From Saccharina japonica (taxonomy: Eukaryota > Sar > Phaeophyceae > Laminariales > Laminariaceae), in contig MEHQ01000174.1 in assembly GCA_008828725.1 (NCBI GenBank), forward strand, positions 1,377,867-1,441,866: a stretch of 64,000 nt of DNA. Direction: 5' to 3'. The translations under genes were made by a program, and so were the position numbers. Below, piece by piece: positions 1-12,255 of the stretch (within the stretch, counting starts at the first letter, position 1; each line of letters starts with the position of its first letter). The notes beneath the pieces were generated by a model. The model did not search any database and was not told the origin of the DNA. It saw only the letters and a program-made list of their open reading frames with translations.

Positions 1-280
1 GTATTCAGTATAATAGGTGGTCAACAAGCCTACTCCTACGACACACCTACTACCTGAACAGCAGTAGAGGCAGCATCGTACGTACAAAACACATCGCCAA
101 AAGCAAGAAAAAGCGATCAACCAAGCAGGACAAACACAGCGCATACCTCAATCAGGGCTGAACGGGGGGATCAGCCCACCACCCAGGCGCCACCTCGGCC
201 AAGCTTACGTGCTGGTCCAAACAGCACCTTGCTGTAGGTGGTGTTGCTCGTCTCTCCCCCGCCCCTGCTTGCTCCCCTGC

Positions 281-331
281 TGCTGCTGCTTCTGCCGCTG
301 CTGCCGCTGCTGCTGCTGCTGCTGCTGCTCG
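281..331. repeat. GCT/CTG trinucleotide repeat
   Basis: Imperfect TGC repeat. It codes for the Gln tract at the C-terminal end of the minus-strand reading frame that covers it. Confidence 0.85.
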
Positions 332-1137
332 TCATCCGCATCTTGCCTTCCCTCCTCGTATTGCTTCTCCTCTTCCTCCTCCTTCCGTTTCTCGTATGAT
401 ACCAGGGCTCGGTGCGCCAATACCGAACGGATCTCCACTCTCAGGGCGTGCTGCTCCGCCTCGAGGTCTGCACGCGTGGCAACCGCGAGTGGCGGGGGCG
501 GGGGCGGCGGCAGAGTCGGCGGCGGTGGCAGCGGCGGTCGCGACGGCTGATGCTCCTGTTGCTTGCCCGTCCCAACGCCGTCCTCTTCGGCTCCTACTCT
601 ATGCTCCTTCTCCAGAACCCCCCTTCCACTACATAAAGCCATATCTCCAACTCCTTTGCGTGTGACGGCATCTCCTTCGTCACCGCGGGCTGGGTTTCAA
701 CGTGGCGCGAAGACGGAGCCATCTGCTCTTGTGCGTCCGGGCTCGCCCAGCAAACCGGCTCAAAGGGGCTACTCTCAATCGGACGCGGCTGCGGCAGGGC
801 CTCCTGCCCGTCCTGTGCACTGCTGCCGCTCCGAGAGGTCTGCTCTTCACCTAGCTCATCAGTCTGTTGTTCTACGCCTCCGTCTGCCTTCTTCTCTCAT
901 TGTCTTCTCTCGTACCTTCTTCATCGAATTCTGGAGTTGACACAAAGCGGGTATGGTTTACAGCTGTGGTCAACGTGCCGGCTCGAGCTTCCTACCCTTG
1001 CCACACTGTTGTCCCAGCTGCTATCCTCCTCTGCTCTGCCGTTGTCTTCTCCAAATCAGCGCGCTGGGCCTCGCTCGTCGCGACAGTCAGCTTCGCTACT
1101 GCCAACTATTTCTTCATCATCTCCATCTCCCTCCGAA

Positions 1138-1240
1138 GGACTGCCAGCTGCAGCTGCTGCGGCTGCTGTGGCTGCTGCTGCTCCGGTTGCGGCGGCTGCT
1201 GCAGCTCCGGCTGCTGCTGCGGCTGCTCGCCTGCGTTGCT
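1138..1240. repeat. Imperfect CTG/GCT-rich repeat
   Basis: Interrupted CTG and CGG triplets. They encode the central Gln/Pro tract of the minus-strand reading frame. Confidence 0.75.
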
Positions 1241-1800
1241 CGTGCCAAGAGCAGCAAGCGGGTTCGCCAGCGCCGGCTCACGTCTGGCCGAGGCGGCACG
1301 CTGTTGCTGCGGCCGTACCGGGTGTATTACCTCTTGCCTCCACTTGATCTGTTGCTGTGCCGAGGATATCCGACTATCCACCTCGGCGAAACGGGCCCTC
1401 TCCTTCGCGGGCACAGTAGCCTCTCCGGTACGTGCAGCCAACGCTCCTTCATAGTGCACAATGCGTTCACCCAGGACGAGGTGCTCGAAATACAGGTTGT
1501 CCACGCACCCCATCAGCTACACCGTCTGCCACCTCTCCTTCTCCAAAATCAATTCCCGGGGCTCGAGATAACTCTTGCCCCACTCACTAGCTCTCCACCT
1601 AGCATTCTAGGATTCCGCGTCATTCATCTCGACGCGGAACAACCCACCCTCGGTCCTCTTTGGGCAGTACTACCTGATGTCCCCAGCAGCCTTGAGATTG
1701 ATAGCGCTCCTCATGTAGACATAAACCATGTCGTTAAGTGCATATATATTACCGGACCTCGCAGGTGGACCTCGAAGCGGAGGCGAAGCGAAGTAAGCAA

Positions 1801-3336
1801 GCAAGGTACCCAGCAAGCACAAGACTACACAGATGGAGAAAGCCTCATCAAGAATATGAACTCCCTACTATATGTAACCGGTATCTTACCTGTGGTATCT
1901 GTTGCAAGACAATCAATACAGTGTGACTCGGTTATTTAGTGGTGAACGACGACCTAGATACTCTGCCTTTGAAGCAGCACAATACATCTCGGGGGGGGGC
2001 GCCAACGACGCTAAGGCACGCACGCAACGGCGGTTTACTGAAAATAGCAGCTTACGATGCCAAGGACCCGTTGTTGTTGTTTGGTTAATCCCTGTAAATA
2101 CTAAAATATAAGACGAGACTCACCGGGCCAGTTTATCGTGTACACATCTGCCTGTCTGTATTTGGGTAACGTGATCCAGAGCGCTTCAGCCCCACCTTAG
2201 CCCAAGAGCAGAGAGGCTGGGCGCCACAACCAGTGGAATACTGGTCCTAGCATCGTGTCGCGTCGGGGTGAGCCGTGGCATTCGCTCGGAGATGAAGACA
2301 ATCCCGATTTGTTCCCCGAGCCGATCCTCGAGAGAGAGGCGTTGCGTCTGGATTAAGGTTCACATTAAAAACCAGGCGTCGCTCCTGTCTTTGATACTTT
2401 TCATATTAAAAACAAGCATCCTACTGGTCGAATTTAGCAGCACTATGAGGTGGGATTACACGACGAGCGTGCATCCACCATCATGCATCTCACAGACAAT
2501 CGGCAGCAGACTAGAAGAAAAAGAAGCAGCAACAGCAGACGCAGCAGCAGCGAAAAAACAGCAGCGGCAGCCCCAAAACACCGGGTCGTATGCCGCGCCT
2601 AGCCGTGGCCGTGGCACAATCCCGAGGCAGTTCTGGGTGCCATCAAGCCAGCCTTGCTGCTGGCTTACAGATTCGAATGTCAACTCTGGCAGCTGATTGG
2701 TTGCCTAACCCATGCCAGCGGCCGCTGGATATGTATAGTATATTGGTGTTGAATAGAGCAATCGAGGTCTCGCCACACCCTGGAGGATAGAGTCCCATCC
2801 TCGTTTCCTCGATCCCTCCATATTTCTACAAATTCCACCAGCCGGGGACAGACACGAAGATCCCCCGGGTCGACATCGCTCGGCACGATGTGGACACCCC
2901 ACTCGCATCGGCCGGTCGCTGAAAGGCTGGGGCTTATGAAGCAAGCGGCACCGTGAACGTATCCAGTATCATCTCCGGATTATAAACCCTTTCATACATC
3001 TACCACTTTATTAACCCGGGGACGGAAACGGTCATCCCTCTGGCCGATACCGCCCCTAACGGTGTGAAAACCTCAACCCTACAGCTTATTTTATGTATCA
3101 TGGAGCCAGCGCGTGGCGAGAGTTGCCCCTCGGGACAACGTCGAGGTCTCGCCGCACCCGGTGACCATTGAATATCATCCTTGGATACTAAAAACTGCCT
3201 AAAACGGACAATGTTTCCTAAAGCTCTAGCGTGACCGCTTTTGCGATTAAGGACTTGTACTTTGGAAGGGCTGACCCTGACCCAACAATGAGCATGCAAA
3301 ACAAAAAGTTTATGAAAACATTGAAGATATTCTTTA
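1801..3336. other. No gene recognised
   Basis: Open frames here are short and overlap on both strands. The only structure noticed is a short direct repeat: CGAGGTCTCGCC at 2764 recurs at 3143, followed both times by a CACCC-type sequence. A CAG-rich patch lies at 2525-2570. Confidence 0.4.
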
Positions 3337-3875
3337 CGCCGATTCGATCTCGCCGAGATATCCGCGAAACCTCTAGAGCACACAACTTTTCCACACCGAA
3401 TTAGTATAAATATCGTCGCTCCCGACCAATCAGACATTTTGTGGAGATAATGTTGAAGACACAAGGAGCACATCGATATAGGTTTTATTGCTTAATTCGC
3501 CACCCATCAAGAGATATTACCAAACCTCTGTTCCATATAAAAGTCAAGTTATTACGGGAAAAAAAACAATAGCGTTCCTGCAATGCCCCTCTCAACTTTG
3601 AGAATTTCGATTTGAATTTGTAACGTCGCATTTCAACCGTACGTGCACGCAAACAGAAAGCCTCCCTTCCTTGTTGTTTTTTTCACGAAAGTTATGGCCA
3701 CTTTTGTACTTGTTCGGATGTTTATTTCGGTCATATCTCTCGGACGAACAAAACTATAGAAGAAGACAGGTTTCCCGTTTGTTGGTTGAGACATGATCAA
3801 AATCGTGCAAGAAAATCACGTCAAGTCATGTAATATTGAGTGGGGCATAGCTAATCCACCCCTCTGGCACTATGT
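3337..3875. repeat. Dispersed repeat W, copy 1
   Basis: This stretch aligns colinearly with 26752-27318. Shared landmarks in order are TCGCCGAGATATC, CACCCATCAAGAGATAT, GCGATGCCCC/GCAATGCCCC followed by CTCAA, and GGGGCATAG near the end. It has no coding potential. The copies are clearly diverged, so this is an old dispersed element of unknown class. Confidence 0.6.
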
Positions 3876-6800
3876 GTTTGTACTTTGTGTATATAACCAG
3901 TTTGTGATGGGTTGATTCTACACCAGCGGTGCATGTTCGTGTTTGTGGCAACATAATTCTACTCGCAGGCATAGTGTATGCGGATGTGATTCGTTACGAT
4001 TGGACTTAGTTTCTGGAGCTGAATCTACCCGCCCGATACCCTCCTTGCCCATCGAGTTAAACTACACCCCCACTTTGCGAATTTGCCAGATGTAGGCCAT
4101 GCCGCGGTGGCTTAGAGCCGCGGCGGAACACAGGCATCTCGCCCGTGGGGTAGGGAGCAGGAGTGGGGTCGGGATCGTATAGCAGGAATTGACCGGGCCA
4201 AGCGTTTTTGCGGGGTTTTCTTGGTGATATGATGTGCTTGGATTATGATATGCTTGTATTGATGGGTGTCGCTTCCTCTTCGTGGGACAATTGCTGATGT
4301 AGTGCGACATGTGTGATACAACGCTTCCAACCTGAATGAATATAAGGGGTGCAGTCGGTGGCAGCTGGGTGCGGCTAACCTCGTGTGGTATATGCGTGGG
4401 TGCAGCCAGTGACGACAAGATGGTGCTTACTCCTGTTTTATGTGTGCGTTAAGTGGTTGTGTACTATACGCCTGCCTCTCTTCGCCTCCATCGTGATACT
4501 ACCGTAACATGCCAGTCTACTTGTCAATAGTATGTCTGCAGCCGACTTGGAGCTGCGTACTGTGGTGTCACGAAAGCAAGCGGCGAGCATTCGTCGTACC
4601 ATCGCTGCCGCATAGTTCTGGGCCCTTATGTATTGATATACCGTTAATATTTCGCGACATGTTTAGCTTGATGGTCGGAAAAAGCGGTTGGTGCAGGCGC
4701 AGAGCATTGATGTTAAATACATGCCACTTTTTTTTACTAACTGCGCCCCAACGTTTCCTGGGGACTGTGGGGGCGCGTGTTCCCAAACACGTTATATGCG
4801 CCTTCTGGTCGGTGACCTTCTTGCTCTCTTATCTGGGTGAAATGTTACGGTTGGGGTCGCAAAATGCATGCATGTACCATGGTCTTGTTCCCGGTGAAAT
4901 GCCAGGTCGGCCCCAAACGGCCCAGTTTCACGAAGACAAAGACTCCGGGATGAAATCAGAACGTGACACACTCTTGGTAGGGGCTCCGAACCACCGTAGA
5001 TTCAGAGCTTTCACGGCAGCGACCGTGACATGCGATGTTGATTCGCGTATGGACGTTGAAATTCATACGGTCTTTGTTGATGCATAGTCACTACTCTACG
5101 AGTACGAGTTCTCGAGAATATGTGTTTGGGTATCTCGTTAAACGTAATATGCGGTGAGACTAAACGGTCAGTAGTTCCCCTTCGGTGTTCGTCATATTGC
5201 ATGTTCAACTTGCCTTCACCGGGACGTTGACAGTAATCCAGGGCAGGCATCAAGCCTGCCAACATAAGTATCAAGGAATGTTGGCATGAGACGAACTGTC
5301 CGCCTACGCAGCAGCCTGTAGAGTACCTATGTCCGTAGTGCGTGCGTCTTCCCGAGATGACCAATTAACGACCAAATCCACTTCGATCACTTTACTTAAT
5401 TTGTCTCCATTTTTCCCCTTTTATTGTTTCCTCTCTTGATCTCTCAGATCAAACTTCGGTCGACAATGGGCACATAAACGTGTTTCCAGACTACCGTATG
5501 TCTTCTGTTGTTCATCAGAAGCAATCCAGGCGCTGGGGTGCCACGTCTGACCTCTCTTTCCACAGAGACACGCCTCGACACCCATTATTTCCGCATGCGC
5601 CGTCCTGCCGCCTGGTACAAAGATGCTTGGCCATGACGTGTGCATAAACATAACGACACAAAACCAATGTCGATCTCTCTCCAAGAGAGGCACATGGTGT
5701 TTTAAGTCAAGAGCAAATTACGCCAGCCATGTATCACCCCCTGTACAACACATCAGCAAGAACGTAGCTCCAAAACGTTGTTTCCATTTAATCTTCCACT
5801 AGTTCCGACGCCAAGACGGTTGACGGTGAGTTATTTACATGCCGCGGTAGAAGGTCACACGTAAACCATGATTGGTCTGTGTGCTTCGTTATTTTCCGCG
5901 GCTGCCCCGCATTGTAGCTCGTTCTTGATTGGCTTAAAAAAATACATACGACCGCCCCTCATCGGCATAGTGTAGACCTTGACCTGTCATCAAGAAGGAA
6001 ATTCCCGTCGTCGGCAGCACTACCAACCTACGCGGTAGCCCCCGCTCTTCGCGGCGCCATATATCTCGCTACCACGAGGCCTCACATTCGCACCAACTTG
6101 CAAAAACAAACAAAACTCTCGACGTTTTGTAGCGATATTGTCAGTGCCATATATGTACTACCTGCAACAGTTTGGTTTCAACCGGGGTATTGTTGAAGAA
6201 CTTACAGTTGGTGCTGATTCAATTTGGACGTCCCACACGTTGAGACATGGATCGAATACCGTAGCGTTCACACTCTCGATGCAGCCAGATAAACTCCAGT
6301 CACACCCGAATCCACTTCCCATACACACTTCTGTGTACGGAAACCTGTAGGGATCATCCTGGGTATGGAAGTAAATATGCAGAGAGAGGCAGGCGGTTGG
6401 CGACGCGAAGGAGATTAGTTATACCTACACGTTCCGTCGGGGCGTATCGCCATTTATAGACGCCATGTGCTCTTGCGGCATATCGTGGTGTTGTGTACAA
6501 ATTCCTACCGGGTACAATGTTCTGCTTGCGATACGTACGACACATGTCGAGATCCGGAGCCGAGACGCTCCTTGGCGGCGGCCGACCCACATCAACTCGA
6601 AGTGATCACGAAACAGGAAAACAAAAAGTGGGGAAATCCAGCAGGAGTGCTTGAGGGGAGGTCACAATCTGTTGTGGTTTACGAGGCTTAAAGAGTCGAT
6701 GGGTATTTTGGCAAGCAAACCTCGATGCGCTGTTGCAAGAATACCTGCAGAAATAAGATGGCCTCCTAGTCGATCATTATCGCGTCTGTATTGCCTTCAT

Positions 6801-8366
6801 TCGTACAATATACCGGTGCGGGTTATGGTTCAAAATGGTCCCGAGCGACAGTCTGTTAGAGACTAGAGGGTACTACAGCATTAATGGTCAGTAGCCATAT
6901 CCTAGCCCGTCGGCAACACTGTCCTCTGTGACATGTATGTATCGTACAGAGCTTGACACGTGGCGTACTACTGGCCTCCGACATTCGTAACCCGAGGGCA
7001 GAGAGAAGGTTTGATTATGTACTACTGCGGGGGGGCAGAGTAGATAGGACCAACTATTGTTAGTAAACATATGCAAATAGACAGTTTGTTTCGGAGGTTC
7101 CTAATTACTATGGGCACCCGTAATATACACAGTTCGAAGCATTAGGATACACAACAATTGGGGATGTACCAGAAGTTATCGTAGGAACCACGAACTATCG
7201 TGCGTATTAACCGCGATATTAGGTGTGAACGTTTAGTTAAGGACAGGGGGTATGGTACAGGCTTTGCGGAGCCATGCTTACTTTTTGTTTGGGTGCGTAA
7301 AAATGTCTGCTAATATGTATTGTTGCGAGTTTCGCACTGCTAAATGACAACATACATCGGATTTGACACAACTAAACATACCTATGACTCGAGAAAATAT
7401 GTCAACGAGGCCGTGGCACCTCGTACGTATCCTAGGAGTACAAGTACATCTTTCCACGTACACCATGCGGCAAAATGAGCGTTGTGGGTCATTTCTCGGG
7501 TACGTCGGATACACGCGAAGTTGATAAAGTGGGTGCATTCGTCAAGTGCCGCCACACTGAGCAACCCACTGTGCTGGATAAGGGCACTAACTAGGCTTCG
7601 CCCCGAAATTCAGCTTCGTAGGAGTTACATACTAGGGAAAGAGTCAGCCACAAACAGGAGCGTCAATGTGAGCCAACGAGATAAACAAACGACTCTGCTG
7701 TCACACATTATATCAAACGTTCACGGTCGGCATATGCATCCATAGCTACAACACGACGCCGGTTTCAGCGCCACGCCCTTCACACACACCACACATATGG
7801 GCGCGGACGTTACAGCGTGGAGCTGCCACCTCGATTCCTTGGTCTGGCCGCTGCCGTGGGATGAAGTCGCTGTCGCAATCTCACGGTTTACTTTTTTTTT
7901 TTATTTCTACGGCGCAGCACTCAGCAGGCCAAACCTCCTGCCACACTAGGCCGTTCGAGCAAGTCAATCGAGCGATCTCCACATTACCATTAAGGTGACG
8001 CGAGGAGCCTGTTGGTTGATGCAACAGTATGATGTTGAACACATCTCGTGGATAAACACACTCGTGGCTGATGGCACCTAGCGACCGTGAGGTTCACTTG
8101 TGTTGTTCAAAATAACAGCAGATACATGTATGGTTTGAGAGGTGGCGCTCATGTGGCCGTGATCTAACGAGCGGTGTTGTGTTCTGAGAGTTGGGAGAGT
8201 GACAACCTATGGGGAACACACCTCTGGTGCGAGTGACCGGATATGCCGGGCATGACTAATGCTACATGACCCTGGCATACGATAGTGCTTCGGTGCCCCG
8301 TGTTCCAGTATCCTATGATACCATATACTACGAGTAGCCTGTACTGGGTAGCATGTGCTCTATATT
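3876..8366. other. 4.5 kb without a recognisable gene or repeat
   Basis: The longest open frame is a plus-strand 192-codon frame at 4509-5087. It has no recognised domain, and an overlapping minus-strand frame is also open, so I do not call it a gene. A short T-run lies near 7893-7902. I saw no copy of the TE families found elsewhere in the window. Confidence 0.4.
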
Positions 8367-8513
8367 GATTGTTTGTCCTACCGATAACCTTGGCGTAGAT
8401 CATGGTAGATCTACCGACATCGGACTAATATGCGTAGAGACACGACAGCCTTGTGTATAATCCAACACACCCCATCGATGGAGGTTCACTCATAAAAGAC
8501 ACCCCCTCGAGGG
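8367..8513. repeat. Tandem repeat unit 1, left part
   Basis: Left part of a roughly 320-360 bp unit that resumes at 11187 after a LINE insertion. A second unit follows at about 11404. Shared landmarks are TTTGTCCTACCGATAACC (CTGTCCTACCGACAACC in unit 2) and GATGGAGG followed by CTCA.AAAAGA. The intact second unit gives the empty site for the LINE insertion. Confidence 0.75.
8507..8513 (+). repeat. Target-site duplication, left, of the poly-C LINE
   Basis: TCGAGGG here is repeated at 11187-11193, directly after the LINE poly-C tail. C-runs precede both copies, so the true duplication could be up to 12 bp (CCCCCTCGAGGG). Unit 2 of the tandem repeat carries a single TCCAGGG at the same place, as expected for an empty site. 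Confidence 0.75.
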
Positions 8514-8550
8514 CAAGCAACAAATGAGTACGCCCCCCCCCCCCCCCCCT

Positions 8551-11162
8551 CAGAAATTGGTCAAGACCACAGCAAGTAAAGTAATAGGGAAGAAGTTGAT
8601 AATATGCAATAGAGCAGTAAAATGGTGGGATGAAGAAGTAAAAGAGGCTATAAGAGTAAGGAGAAAGGCACACGCAAGATACACATCGAGCAAAACTACG
8701 TCAGGATGGGAGGAGTATGGTATTGCTAGAAAAAAGTAAAAAAGGTGGTTGAGAAGAAGAAGAAAAGGGGGTATGGAAAGACGTAGTTATAAAACGAATG
8801 AAACTTTGATGGCGGGATGAAGCAGATGTGGGTAGGGATTAAAGGGATACTAGGCAAACAAGCAGGAGAGGCAGATACGGGGATAGCTACATTAAGAGCA
8901 CAGAACGGTAGAAATGGTTAGAGTTCGAAGGGGAAAAGGGAAGTACTGTGTAGAGCATTACCGCAAGGTAGGGACGCCCACAACCAACGAAACGTTCGAC
9001 GAAGAATTGAGAAAGGATATCAACGCGTGGGCGAGGCGAACGTAGATGCATCAGAAAGGGAAGACAGTGGCTCAGAAGGGTTACAGGGAGAGTTCACAAG
9101 AAAGTAAGTAAAGAAGTGTGTAGCTAAACTAGATGTAGAAAGGCAGCAGGGGCAGATGAAATAGATAATGAATTTATGAAGTACGGGGGAGAAGGAATGC
9201 TTACCATGATGGTTAAGTTGTATAACTGGATATGGAAAAACGAGTACGCACCTAAGAGATGGAGAGAAGGAGTAGTAGTAAACTTGTTTGAAAGGAGACA
9301 AGGCTGACCCGGGTAACTATAGGAGAGATAATGCTACTAAGCACTGTAGGTAAAACGTTCTGTAAGATTTTGAACGATAGAATGGGAACAATGATGGAGA
9401 AGGAAGAAAAAATTAGCGAAGGGCAAGCAGGATTTAGGCCAAACCGTAGCTGCGTCGACCATGTGTACACATTAGGTAAGATAATCCAAGGCAGGAAAGA
9501 CGCGGGGCTAACAACGTACTGTTTCTTTTTAGATGTACAGAAGGCCTACGATACAGTATGGAGAAATGGGCTGTGGAAAAAGTTGTGGGATATAGGGATA
9601 AGAGGAAAGATGTGGAGAATGATGAAGAAGATGACGGAATGTGCGAGAAGTGCTGTGATGTTGGACGGGGAAATATCGAAGTACGTTGATATCCTACAGG
9701 GAGTTGCACAGGGATGTACGCTATCACCTAACCTATTCAAGGTATATATTAATGACATGATAGTAGCAGTAGAAGCAGCATCGCAGGGAGTCCGGTGGGG
9801 GAAGATACGGTGTCGGGATTGATTTTGCGGATGATTTCGTGTGCATATCAGAAACACCCGAAGGACTGCAGAAACAAATAGAGAAGGCACTAGAGTACAC
9901 CAGGAAGTGGAGAGTGACCGCGAACGTAAAAAAGTGCGCAGTAGTTGTATGTAACGAAGATAAGGAGAGTCCGGTAACTTGTAAGTGGAAGTGGGGAGAA
10001 GATGAATTACCGATCGTAGACCAGTATACGTACCTTGGCGTCGAGATCTCAAAATATTGCTCTTGGGACGCACACATAAATAAAATGATAGGCAAGGGTA
10101 AGGCACACGTAGGCAAGATGGAAGCAGTCCTAACAGACTCGCACCTTGATACTAGAATCAAGAGATGTATACTGATGAATGTGATTGTACCAAAGCTAGA
10201 ATATGCAGGAGAAGTATGGGAAGGGAACGCGAAGCTCGTAAAACAGCTGGAAACAGTACAGATGACAGCAGCTAGAAAAGTACTAGGTTGCTCAAGTACG
10301 ACGAGTAATACAGTATTGAGAGCAGAACTAGGAATGTACCCACTTAAGACAAATAGAGACGTGCGTAAGTTGAAATGGCAATATAAAGTAAAGAACATGC
10401 CAAATAAGAGGCTGCCAGCCATAGCTGATAAAGCTGTATGGGAGAAAGTAACCAAAGGGCGAGCTGGAATAAGGTGGGATAGCGTAGTCGAGAAAGTATG
10501 GAAGGATATAGGAAACCAAAAAGAGATGCTGGCCATAGAGAAATTTAGCGGATACAAGACAGAAGTAAAAGAAAGGATAGAAAGCAGGGAAAGGCTAGCG
10601 CTGAGAAAGAAGATAGAAGGGGAAGAACACTTAGAGATATACGGGGGGTTGAGAGAAGGAATGGGGATGAAAAGGTATCTGCATGGCCCAATGGACTTCG
10701 CGAAAAAGCTGAAATTGCGATTTCGTGTAGGGGACCTAGACCTGCCAGAAAGAAGGAGGAGGTATACCAGTAGCCGGGAGGAGGAGGAAGTAGATGCACA
10801 GATGTGCCCATGTGGCAAAGCCATAGAGAGTAGAATTCACATAGTGGGAGAATGTGAAAGGTATAAGGAGGAAAGGGATGTGGCTAGAGGAGGAGATGAG
10901 GAAAATAGACGAGTGTGACATAGAGCAGTTTGGTACACTAAATAGTAGCGAGAAAACGATCGCTATCTTAGGGGATAGATGGTGGCCACAGGCGGCGAAA
11001 CAGGCAGGGGATAAGATTAGCAAAAAGTTTCTTTGTAATATATGGAAACAACGTAATGAGCGCCCAAGTGTTGGAGGTGTCTCTATTAGGAGTAGGAACG
11101 GTGCTCCGTCTCGAAAGGGATGCGTGGTCAATGGTCAAATGACTAAGGCAAGCAACAAATGA
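8551..11162 (+). pseudogene. LINE ORF2: linker, RT and C-terminal zinc-knuckle region
   Basis: The reading frame encodes a LINE polyprotein without its endonuclease. It starts with a linker (8551-9138, WWDEEVKEAI and later frameshifted segments). The RT follows: KAAGADEI at 9139, GQAGFRPNRSC near 9421, a DVQKAYDTVW block near 9532, LQGVAQGCTLSP near 9694, and the FADD active site at 9824-9835. The RT is open at 9331-9822, then shifts frame twice before FADD and stays open at 9839-10918. A C-x-C-x8-H-x4-C knuckle (10804-10854) follows, and after one more shift a last frame ends at 11162. Missing EN, frameshifts and stops make it inactive, although RT motifs are well kept. RNA-binding and reverse-transcription roles are inferred from the family. 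Confidence 0.85.
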
Positions 11163-11186
11163 GTACGCCCCCCCCCCCCCCCCCCC
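11149..11186 (+). repeat. LINE 3' terminus with C19 tail
   Basis: Identical to the left-end copy at 8514-8549 apart from C-run length. The stop codon of the ORF lies inside this terminus, leaving a 3' UTR of only five bases before the C-run. Confidence 0.85.
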
Positions 11187-11720
11187 TCGAGGGAATTCTA
11201 TTATTTACCTCAAATAAATCAATCAATCAATACTTGGACGAATATATTCTGGCCTGAGCGTTGTCAGCGGCGACATCTATATGAGCGTCCATACATGGAA
11301 AATAGAACCAACACGTCCAGTTCCAAGCGCCATCGGCGGCAACATATGGATGATGTCCCGAAATAGAAAACTGATACTTCTATACCTCACATGTCCAGTC
11401 CGGAGCATTGTCTGTCCTACCGACAACCTTAATGTAGATCATGTTATACTCTAATACACCCAATTGATGGAGGTCTACTCACAAAAGATACCTCCTCCAG
11501 GGAGCTCTATTATTTAACTGAGATAAATCAGTCAATCAATCAATACTTGGACGAATATGTTCTGGTCTGAGCGTTGTCAGCGGCGACATCTATATGAGCG
11601 CCCTTAATTGAAATATTACTAAAAATGTTAAGTCCCGAGCGCTATCGGCGGCAACATGTGGATGATGCCCCTAAACAAAAAATTGATACTTCTATGCCTG
11701 GAATATGTTCACAATGTAGA
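11187..11720. repeat. Tandem repeat: rest of unit 1 and all of unit 2
   Basis: Unit 1 resumes after the LINE and runs to about 11403; unit 2 follows to about 11720. Both contain AATAAATCA.TCAATCAATC, then ACTTGGACGAATAT, GCGTTGTCAGCGGCGACATC and ATCGGCGGCAACAT. No coding potential is visible. I cannot tell whether this is a satellite remnant or two copies of a noncoding element. Confidence 0.75.
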
Positions 11721-12084
11721 GATTCGAGGTGTTTGCTTTTGGGACCCGAACGTTGCAAGACTCTCTAAGTGTGGGTTCAACTTACCAAACTGAAAATACT
11801 AAAAATTCCAATGCAAACCGTGTATGCTGCCGGCCAAGCCTCATGCATCACACCAACGTCTGGCCTGTCCCTCTCGGCGGGGTGGCGTGTCGCCGGCGAG
11901 GTAAGCTTCGGAAACGCAACGGTGAGGGGAGGTGAGGTCGATAGTCGAACAAAGCACTCAGCAATATGAGACTATCCTTGAATTATTGGAGGTTCGCGAT
12001 TCCTTTAATGAGGCAGGCTCGAAAAAGTCGCTTGTTGATCCCTGGCTTTTGTTTTTTCCACATTAAAGTGCATACAAAACAGGC
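11721..12084. other. No gene recognised
   Basis: Only short overlapping open frames are present. The stretch ends at a small pogo-type MITE. Confidence 0.35.
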
Positions 12085-12255
12085 CAGTACAGGGCGCTTA
12101 TTAAGATACAGGCTCATAAGAAAGCCATACTGATATGTAGAGTAAAACAATAAATTCAGGAGCAGTTATATTAAAATGAGCGTAAAGCACTCTTTCCCAA
12201 ACAAAAAATCCAGCATGGATCAGATTCCCTGTTTTGTATTTGATGTCCTGTACTG
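12085..12255. mobile_element. pogo-type MITE, about 171 bp
   Basis: The ends are inverted: CAGTACAGGGCGC on the left and the reverse complement of CAGTACAGGACATC on the right, with a CAGG/CCTG second block just inside. A TA follows the right end; the left flank reads CC instead of TA. The termini match those of the 2.44-kb transposase-bearing element at 13852-16294, so this is a probable non-autonomous derivative. Confidence 0.65.

Larger units (their letters stand above)
205..1800 (-). pseudogene. Gln/Glu-rich protein, decayed reading frame
   Basis: I do not recognise the family. Read on the minus strand, a coherent protein-like frame of roughly 500 codons runs from about 1800 to 205. An N-terminal part (with YCPKRTEGG and LIPRELILEKERW-like charged helices around 1500-1680) is followed by a Gln/Pro tract (1150-1250), a charged Ala/Glu/Gln helix, a Pro run (about 490-540) and a terminal Glu-then-Gln tract encoded by the GCT repeat at 281-331. 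The first 330 codons contain five in-frame stops (near 1671, 1611, 1516, 1108 and 994), all TAG, and the frame shifts near 895 and 640. It could be a decayed host gene, a retrotransposon gag-like protein, or exons with introns misread as breaks. Stops plus frameshifts favour a pseudogene. Confidence 0.42.
8514..11186 (+). mobile_element. 5'-truncated LINE with poly-C tail
   Basis: A non-LTR retrotransposon copy inserted in a tandem repeat, flanked by a 7-12 bp target duplication. It lacks the endonuclease and begins in the linker before the RT. The 3' end is unusually compact: the ORF stop TGA (11160-11162) is followed only by GTACG and then 19 C. The first 36 bases (8514-8549) repeat this 3' terminus, CAAGCAACAAATGAGTACG plus 17 C, so the insertion reads tail, truncated body, tail. 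A related 3' end with the same stop-GTAC-poly-C layout lies near 53740-53890. Confidence 0.85.

Noticed and set aside
990..1675. UAG reassigned to Gln as a firm claim
   Set aside because: Frameshifts in the same frame, TAA and TGA in other relics, and natural LINE ORF ends at TAG make decay more likely. Kept only as a low-interest finding.
4509..5087. 192-codon plus-strand frame as a possible host gene
   Set aside because: No domain, no repeat or promoter evidence and an overlapping open frame on the other strand. It may be real, but the sequence does not support it.
9733..10824. 363-codon minus-strand open frame
   Set aside because: It lies antisense to the LINE RT C-terminal region, whose plus-strand frame has clear motifs. 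The minus frame is Ser/Leu/Phe-rich shadow.
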